From JACPNA01 sp964429715 (GTDB lineage: Archaea; Nanobdellota; Nanobdellia; Woesearchaeales; GW2011-AR9): DNA of 23,377 nucleotides. The stretch spans positions 1-23,377 of the forward strand of contig CAYSCV010000010.1 of the NCBI GenBank assembly GCA_964429715.1. The letters are read 5' to 3'. Every line of letters begins with the position of its first letter. The stretch's first letter is position 1. The notes under the pieces were generated by a model. The model did no database searches. It saw nothing but the letters and a program-made list of their open reading frames with translations, and was not told the origin of the DNA. This document shows, piece after piece, positions 18,930 through 23,377 of the stretch. Made by a program: the position numbers and the translations under genes.

Positions 18930-19379
18930 TCACTTTTTGGTTGTTTCTTTTTTCTTGGCTTTTTCTTCACTAAAATCCAATGCAGCGGAGTTGATACAGT
19001 ATCTTAGTCCAGTTGGTGTAGGGCCGTCGTTGAAGAGGTGACCAAGATGGCCGCCACATTTTTTGCAAAGTACTTCAGTTCGTTGCATACCATAGGAGAT
19101 GTCTTGCTTTAATTCAACATTCTGTTTGTTCTTCACATCGGAGAAACTGGGCCAGCCTGTTCCTGAGTCGAATTTGGTGTTTGATTTGAATAATTCGGTT
19201 TTACAGTCGGCGCAGATGTAGGTGCCGGTTTTTTTGTTGTGGAGATATTTTCCAGTGAAAGGCTTTTCAGTTCCTTTTTCTTTTAAGATGTGGTATTGTT
19301 CAGGGGTGAGGCAGGTGGTGGTAGATTTTTGGGATTGTGATATTACGTTGTTCTTTTTTTTAGTTTTGGTGTTGGGCAT
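18930..19379 (-). CDS. msrB: Peptide methionine-R-sulfoxide reductase MsrB
   Basis: 149 residues. It reduces methionine-R-sulfoxide in proteins. Zinc ligands C56xxC59 and C105xxC108, the FDSGTGWPSF signature (70-79), HLGHLF and the catalytic Cys128 in RYCINSAALDF are all present. T74 stands where many MsrBs have a second Cys (GCGWPSF), so recycling may use another thiol such as C23 or an outside reductant. There is a basic N-terminal extension of about 22 residues and a Lys-rich tail; no signal peptide is visible, so it is probably cytoplasmic. The start ATG overlaps the end of the multicopper oxidase gene by 20 nt, which suggests coupled translation. Confidence 0.92.
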   Translation of the reverse strand: MPNTKTKKKNNVISQSQKSTTTCLTPEQYHILKEKGTEKPFTGKYLHNKKTGTYICADCKTELFKSNTKFDSGTGWPSFSDVKNKQNVELKQDISYGMQRTEVLCKKCGGHLGHLFNDGPTPTGLRYCINSAALDFSEEKAKKKETTKK

Positions 19380-20523
19380 GTGACATAACTGTATTTGTGT
19401 TTTTCAATGAGCTGAGATTAAGTGAATAGCCTTCGTAGATTAAAGGTATGACCATGCCGGCATCAGCGTGATGTAATTCATGGCAGTGGGTGATCCAGAT
19501 GCCGGGGTTATTTGCAATTAGTTCTACATCGTAGCGTTCGCCTGGGGCGATGTTGATGGTATCTTTAGTGATGATTGCGTTTAACGGGACGGGATTGCCA
19601 TCGGTTGCCACTATTTTAAATGAATGCCCATGAATGTGGATGGGGTGGGTTGTGGAGGTGCCTGCGTTGATGAAGCGAAGAAGTACTTTATCATGTTCTT
19701 TTACAATGATAGGTTCGGTATCAGGAAAGGCACGGCCGTTGATGGTGTAGAGGTTGTAGTTCATGCTGTGCGGTGGTGAAGTTGAGGAGGGTTTGTTCAT
19801 ATCCATTGTATTGGCGTTGGAAGGATTTGCGGCGTTTTGTCCATCGGGAAGAATTTCCCATTCGTCGAGGATTAAAGTATATTCTTTGTCATAGGGTTTG
19901 TTTGTTACAGTTGGGTTATTTTTATTTTGTTGATTCTGTTCTTTTTTTGGTTCGATGATAAATGCACCGGATAATCCCATGTCTAATTGTTGGGCTTCAT
20001 CACCATGCTTGGAACCATGGGTATGGTAGAATCGAGTGCCGGATGGTTTGGCGATGAAGTCATAGGTGTAGGAAGTATTTGGGGCGATGGCGTTTTGAGT
20101 GATGCCAGGCAAGCCGTCTTGGGTGTAGGGGATTTCTAGACCATGCCAATGAATTGAGGTAGGTACAGGAAGACTGTTTTTTAACGTGATTTTGACGTGA
20201 TCGCCTTCGGTTACGCGAATCTCTGGACCGGGGATTTGGTTGTTATATGCCCATGCGACCATATACTGATTGGTGCGGTATTCCCAATGAATGGGAGTTG
20301 CTTCAAGATAGAAGTGTTTGGTGTTGTTGGTGATGATAGGGGTTAGAGGAAGGCGATCTTTTAAAGATTTGAGAGGGTATACTAGATGAGAGGTGTCGGT
20401 TGATTCTGGTGCAGCGGTGAGTGCATTTAATATCTCGTTTTTGTAGAGTAAAATGAGTGTGATTGAGGAGAGGAGGATACTGATGATACAGATTGTCCAG
20501 AGTAGTTTGTGGTATTTTTCCAT
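19360..20523 (-). CDS. Membrane-anchored two-domain multicopper oxidase
   Basis: 387 residues. An N-terminal membrane segment (about 8-27, WTICIISILLSSITLILL) anchors it with the enzyme outside. Two cupredoxin domains carry all copper motifs: H125WH127G, H167TH169G, H293PIH296IH298G and H346C347H348xxxH352xxxxM357, giving one type 1 site (domain 2) and a trinuclear centre. A laccase or cuprous oxidase activity with O2 as acceptor is expected. A loop with Met residues (TMDMNKPSSTSPPHSM, about 240-256) may bind copper. It has only two cupredoxin domains, so trimer assembly as in other two-domain oxidases is likely. Middle gene of the operon GNAT - oxidase - MsrB. Confidence 0.9.
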   Translation of the reverse strand: MEKYHKLLWTICIISILLSSITLILLYKNEILNALTAAPESTDTSHLVYPLKSLKDRLPLTPIITNNTKHFYLEATPIHWEYRTNQYMVAWAYNNQIPGPEIRVTEGDHVKITLKNSLPVPTSIHWHGLEIPYTQDGLPGITQNAIAPNTSYTYDFIAKPSGTRFYHTHGSKHGDEAQQLDMGLSGAFIIEPKKEQNQQNKNNPTVTNKPYDKEYTLILDEWEILPDGQNAANPSNANTMDMNKPSSTSPPHSMNYNLYTINGRAFPDTEPIIVKEHDKVLLRFINAGTSTTHPIHIHGHSFKIVATDGNPVPLNAIITKDTINIAPGERYDVELIANNPGIWITHCHELHHADAGMVIPLIYEGYSLNLSSLKNTNTVMSHAQHQN

Positions 20524-20544
20524 GATGGTTGTTTCAGTTTATTT

Positions 20545-20889
20545 TTATTCTTTTTTTAAATCCATTCTAAATTCTAAGCCGTAATTTTTGAAGCCGTGTT
20601 TTTCGTACATTTGGTGAATTTTTTCTTTGGTGTGTCTTGAGGTACAGATAAGTTTGTAGCAGTGATGGGCTTTGGCTTGGGCGATGACATGGGTGATTAA
20701 TTGTGTGCCAAAGCCGTGACCGCGGTGGGTTTCTTCCACATATAAGTCTTCGATGAAGCCGAAGGGTTCTTTATGTAAGTCGTTGTGAAGCAGGTAGAGG
20801 AAGACACGGGCGATTTCTTTATTTGTTATTTGGTCGAGGATGAAGAATTTGATACTGTTGCTTTGGATTGATTTTTGGTGGATGTGCAT
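20545..20889 (-). CDS. GNAT acetyltransferase (114 aa)
   Basis: A minimal GNAT fold: IARVFLYLLHND (strands), FGFIEDLYVEETHRGHGFGTQLI with the acetyl-CoA loop R/Q-x-x-G-x-G/A as RGHGFG, then helix VIAQAKAHHCYKLICTS and MYEKHGFKNYGLEF. Complete in length for a small GNAT. The acceptor substrate is unknown. First gene of the minus-strand operon with the multicopper oxidase (21 nt downstream) and MsrB. A minus-strand TATA box at 20912-20922 lies about 25 nt before the ATG, so the operon message starts at or near its first codon. Confidence 0.85.
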   Translation of the reverse strand: MHIHQKSIQSNSIKFFILDQITNKEIARVFLYLLHNDLHKEPFGFIEDLYVEETHRGHGFGTQLITHVIAQAKAHHCYKLICTSRHTKEKIHQMYEKHGFKNYGLEFRMDLKKE

Positions 20890-20911
20890 TGTGGTTTTTG
20901 GGATGGTGAGG

Positions 20912-20922
20912 GATATATATAG
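20912..20922 (-). promoter_or_regulatory. TATA box of the GNAT-multicopper oxidase-MsrB operon
   Basis: The minus-strand CTATATATATC is 23 to 33 nt ahead of the start codon at 20889; leaderless. Confidence 0.65.
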
Positions 20923-20993
20923 TTTGTGATTGGTTTTTTACTTTTTTGATACTCTTCTCACAAACATTTTTAAAGAATTTATTAAATTGACTG

Positions 20994-21002
20994 TATTTAT
21001 AA
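20994..21002 (+). promoter_or_regulatory. TATA box of the topoisomerase gene
   Basis: TATTTATAA stands 30 to 38 nt before ATG 21032, implying a very short leader of about 5-10 nt. Confidence 0.55.
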
Positions 21003-21031
21003 TGATGAATGGATAGTTGTGTTACATTACG

Positions 21032-23377
21032 ATGGTTGAATTAATTATCACAGAGAAGCCAAGTTCAGCGAAGAAGGTAGCGGAAGCGTTGGCGGATGGC
21101 AAGCTGATTCAGAAGAAGAATAAGCAGTCGTCGTATTATGAGTTAACGCATGGGAAGAAGCAGATTATTGTGACGTCGGCAGTGGGGCATTTGTTTGGGT
21201 TGGTTGAGAAGAATGCGAGCGGTTGGAAGTATCCGGTGTTTGATGTGGAGTGGCAGGCGTCAAATAAATCTTCTAAAGCACTTGCGTATGTGAAAGATTA
21301 TATTGATACGATTGCGCAGCTTGCAAAGACTGCGGATGAGTTTACGATTGCGTGTGATTATGATGTTGAAGGAGAAGTTATTGGGTTTAATGTGATACGT
21401 TTTGCATGTAAGAAAAAAGATGCGAATCGGATGAAGTTTTCGACACTTACGAAACAGGATTTAGTGAAAGCATATGATGAGAAGATGAATCATTTGGATT
21501 GGGGGCAGGCGAATGCGGGTGAGACACGGCATATTTTAGATTGGTTTTATGGGATTAATTTATCGCGAGCTCTTACTGCTTCTATTAAAACAACGGGAAG
21601 ATTTAAAGTGATGTCGGCGGGGCGAGTACAGGGGCCGGCGTTAAAATTATTAGTTGATCGGGAGAGGGAGATTGCGGCGTTTAAGCCGGAGCCGTATTCT
21701 GAGATCATATTACATGGTGAGTTTGAGAAGCTGGCGTTTGAAGCGGATCATAGCAATGGGAAGATGTTTGATTCTGCGGTTGTGCAGCGGATTTTTTCAA
21801 TTGTGAAAGGTGCGAAACAAGGCTTAGTGAAAGATGTTAAACGCACTTCACGGGAACAAATGCCACCGTATCCGTTTGATTTGACCACTTTGCAGACTGA
21901 GGGGTATGCGCAATTTAAGATTACGCCAAAAGAAACATTAGAGATTGCACAGTCGTTATATTTAGCAGGAGTGACGTCGTATCCTCGTACTTCGTCACAG
22001 CAGTTGGATCCAAAGTTAGGGTTTGTAAAGATTTTCACAGATCTTTCTCGTCAGATGGAGTATCGTGATTTATGTGATGAGCTGCTGAAGTTAAAAGAAT
22101 TGAAGCCGAATAATGGGAAGAAGACGGATCCGGCGCATCCGGCGATTTATCCAACGGGTTTAACACCAAATGAATTAAATCCAAAGCAACAGAAAATATA
22201 TGATTTGATTGTGAAGCGATTTATGGCAACGTTTGCCAAGCCGGCCGTTCGTGAAACGATGGAAGTGGCGCTGGATGTTCATGCGGAGTTATTTATTGCA
22301 AAAGGAACGCGAACGGTAGATGAGCAATGGCATCGATTTTACAAGCCGTATGTGAAAGTGGAAGAAGTAACGCTGCCGGGAATGAAAGAGAAGGATGTTG
22401 TTAGCGTGAAAGATATTGTGCAAGAAAATAAAGAGACGACGCCGCCAAATAGATTTAATCAAGCGTCGATTATCAAAGAGTTAGAGAAACGTAATTTAGG
22501 AACGAAAGCGACACGAGCAGATATATTAGATAGATTGTTTGATCGCGGTTATATTGAGGGAGTGCAGATAACTGTATCACAGTTTGGGATGCGAACGATT
22601 GAGGTGCTTGAGAAGTATGCGGCGACGATTGTGGATGAGAAATTAACTGCGGATTTTGAAATGGAAATGGATTTGATTCGGGAAGGTAAAGAGAAGCAGG
22701 AGAAAGTACTTGAGCGGGCTAAGAAGATATTAGTTGAATTGCTTAGTGATTTTAAGAAAAAAGAAAAAGAGATTGGGGCAGATCTATTAGGGTCGCTTAC
22801 GGAGATGCGGGAGAAGCAGAGTTATATTGGTCAATGTTCGGGTTGCAGTGATGGTAAATTAGTAATGAAGAAAGGAAAGTTTGGAATGTTTATTGCGTGT
22901 GACAAATATCCAGAGTGTAAAACGACTTTTAAATTACCTGGTTCGGGACTGGTTAAAAATTCAGATAAGATTTGTACTCATTGTCAGCATCCGATGATTA
23001 TGATTATTCGCAAAGGAAAACGACCACAGGAGGTTTGTATTTATTCTGGATGTTCAAGTAAAGTTACGGCTGAGGAGAAAACGCAGTATGATAATATTGA
23101 ACAGCAGAAAGTGCAGGAGCCGTGTCCGAAATGTGGGAAGAATTTAGTTGTTAGGCGATCGGTGTATGGGCAATTTTTAGGATGTTCGGGATATCCGAAT
23201 TGTAAATATATCGGGAAGTTAGGTGAGAAGAAGACTGAGGTGTCGGGGAATGCTGTTGTGGAAAAGAAAGAGCCTGTTGCAGGAGTAGGAGGTTCTGATT
23301 CTGCATCTGTTGTTTCTTCTTCGGTTTCTGCAGTTTCTGGTTCTTCAACTTCTATGAAAGTGGCGAAAGTGAAGAAA
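21032..23377 (+). CDS. topA: DNA topoisomerase I (type IA), 3' end outside the window
   Basis: The first 782 codons are present and the frame is still open at the edge. It relaxes negatively supercoiled DNA through a single-strand break. Toprim domain with E8 (ITEKPSSAKK) and D109xD111xE113 (CDYDVEGEVIG), the active-site Tyr317 in TSYPRTSSQQ, and the QTEGY/NRFNQASIIKELEKRNLGTKATRADI segments all belong to type IA enzymes; the ordering fits archaeal TopA. Three C-terminal zinc fingers follow at about 602-633, 648-675 and 698-725 (CSGC..., CTHC..., CPKC...). After them comes a Ser/Val-rich low-complexity tail (about 750-775) and a Lys-rich end. No reverse-gyrase helicase domain, so no sign of hyperthermophily. 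Confidence 0.93.
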   Translation, partial: MVELIITEKPSSAKKVAEALADGKLIQKKNKQSSYYELTHGKKQIIVTSAVGHLFGLVEKNASGWKYPVFDVEWQASNKSSKALAYVKDYIDTIAQLAKTADEFTIACDYDVEGEVIGFNVIRFACKKKDANRMKFSTLTKQDLVKAYDEKMNHLDWGQANAGETRHILDWFYGINLSRALTASIKTTGRFKVMSAGRVQGPALKLLVDREREIAAFKPEPYSEIILHGEFEKLAFEADHSNGKMFDSAVVQRIFSIVKGAKQGLVKDVKRTSREQMPPYPFDLTTLQTEGYAQFKITPKETLEIAQSLYLAGVTSYPRTSSQQLDPKLGFVKIFTDLSRQMEYRDLCDELLKLKELKPNNGKKTDPAHPAIYPTGLTPNELNPKQQKIYDLIVKRFMATFAKPAVRETMEVALDVHAELFIAKGTRTVDEQWHRFYKPYVKVEEVTLPGMKEKDVVSVKDIVQENKETTPPNRFNQASIIKELEKRNLGTKATRADILDRLFDRGYIEGVQITVSQFGMRTIEVLEKYAATIVDEKLTADFEMEMDLIREGKEKQEKVLERAKKILVELLSDFKKKEKEIGADLLGSLTEMREKQSYIGQCSGCSDGKLVMKKGKFGMFIACDKYPECKTTFKLPGSGLVKNSDKICTHCQHPMIMIIRKGKRPQEVCIYSGCSSKVTAEEKTQYDNIEQQKVQEPCPKCGKNLVVRRSVYGQFLGCSGYPNCKYIGKLGEKKTEVSGNAVVEKKEPVAGVGGSDSASVVSSSVSAVSGSSTSMKVAKVKK

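Noticed and set aside
18477..18973. Plus-strand ORFs across the SRP RNA region
   Set aside because: They run antisense through the SRP RNA and have no homologous motifs or promoters.
21748..22038. 96-codon minus-strand ORF within topA
   Set aside because: Shadow frame inside the conserved topoisomerase core, including the active-site region.

Overview
The window looks like a piece of an archaeal chromosome, most likely from a DPANN lineage of the Woesearchaeota/Pacearchaeota kind. Seen in the sequence: TATA boxes about 25 nt before many start codons (leaderless transcription) mixed with genes that have Shine-Dalgarno sites, a tRNA whose interruption fits a bulge-helix-bulge intron, an SRP (7S) RNA, and AT-rich coding DNA. 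Known from families: the DUF2072/DUF2073/Era-like GTPase set, the archaeal ZPR1 protein and this type of topoisomerase I are archaeal. The lineage is my inference; no marker here fixes it below domain level.

Layout. 1-331: two near-identical 74-bp units, each closed by a copy of the tRNA acceptor stem, abut a minus-strand tRNA-Gly(UCC) with a predicted 67-nt intron in its T-loop. 462-3399: ZPR1-like zinc protein and a class I SAM-dependent enzyme (plus strand), convergent with Zn-ribbon DUF2072, DUF2073 and an Era-like GTPase (minus strand). 3543-4781: two paralogous proteins of unknown function, followed by two back-to-back perfect inverted repeats. 4973-6001: a double Lrp/AsnC regulator (minus strand). 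6099-8377: a plus-strand accessory block with a tiny leaderless ORF overlapping a metallo-beta-lactamase-fold hydrolase, then two orphan genes. It ends in a 650-bp run of hairpins, two of which contain a stop codon and show a compensatory base change. A 10-nt sequence in this run is the exact complement of the leader shared by two of the genes.

8702-11037 (minus strand): a calcineurin-type phosphoesterase flanked by two distant paralogues. 11336-13366: a large protein with a degenerate nucleotidyltransferase copy, an intact nucleotidyltransferase copy and a HEPN-like helical region. 13482-16069: small uncharacterised genes, one with an ADP-ribosyltransferase-like YHGT start. 16368-18008: a secreted coiled-coil protein and a small lipoprotein. 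18030-20889 (minus strand): a GNAT-multicopper oxidase-MsrB operon dealing with copper and oxidative damage, then the SRP RNA and a RimJ/RimL-type acetyltransferase. 21032 to the window end: DNA topoisomerase I, running off the edge.

How the parts may work together: the clearest functional unit is the multicopper oxidase-MsrB operon, where the two coding regions overlap. The candidate undescribed system is the 6099-8640 block, where small genes, a shared leader, a possible antisense partner and structured 3' ends occur together. The second candidate is the array of tRNA-like minihelices beside the interrupted tRNA-Gly.
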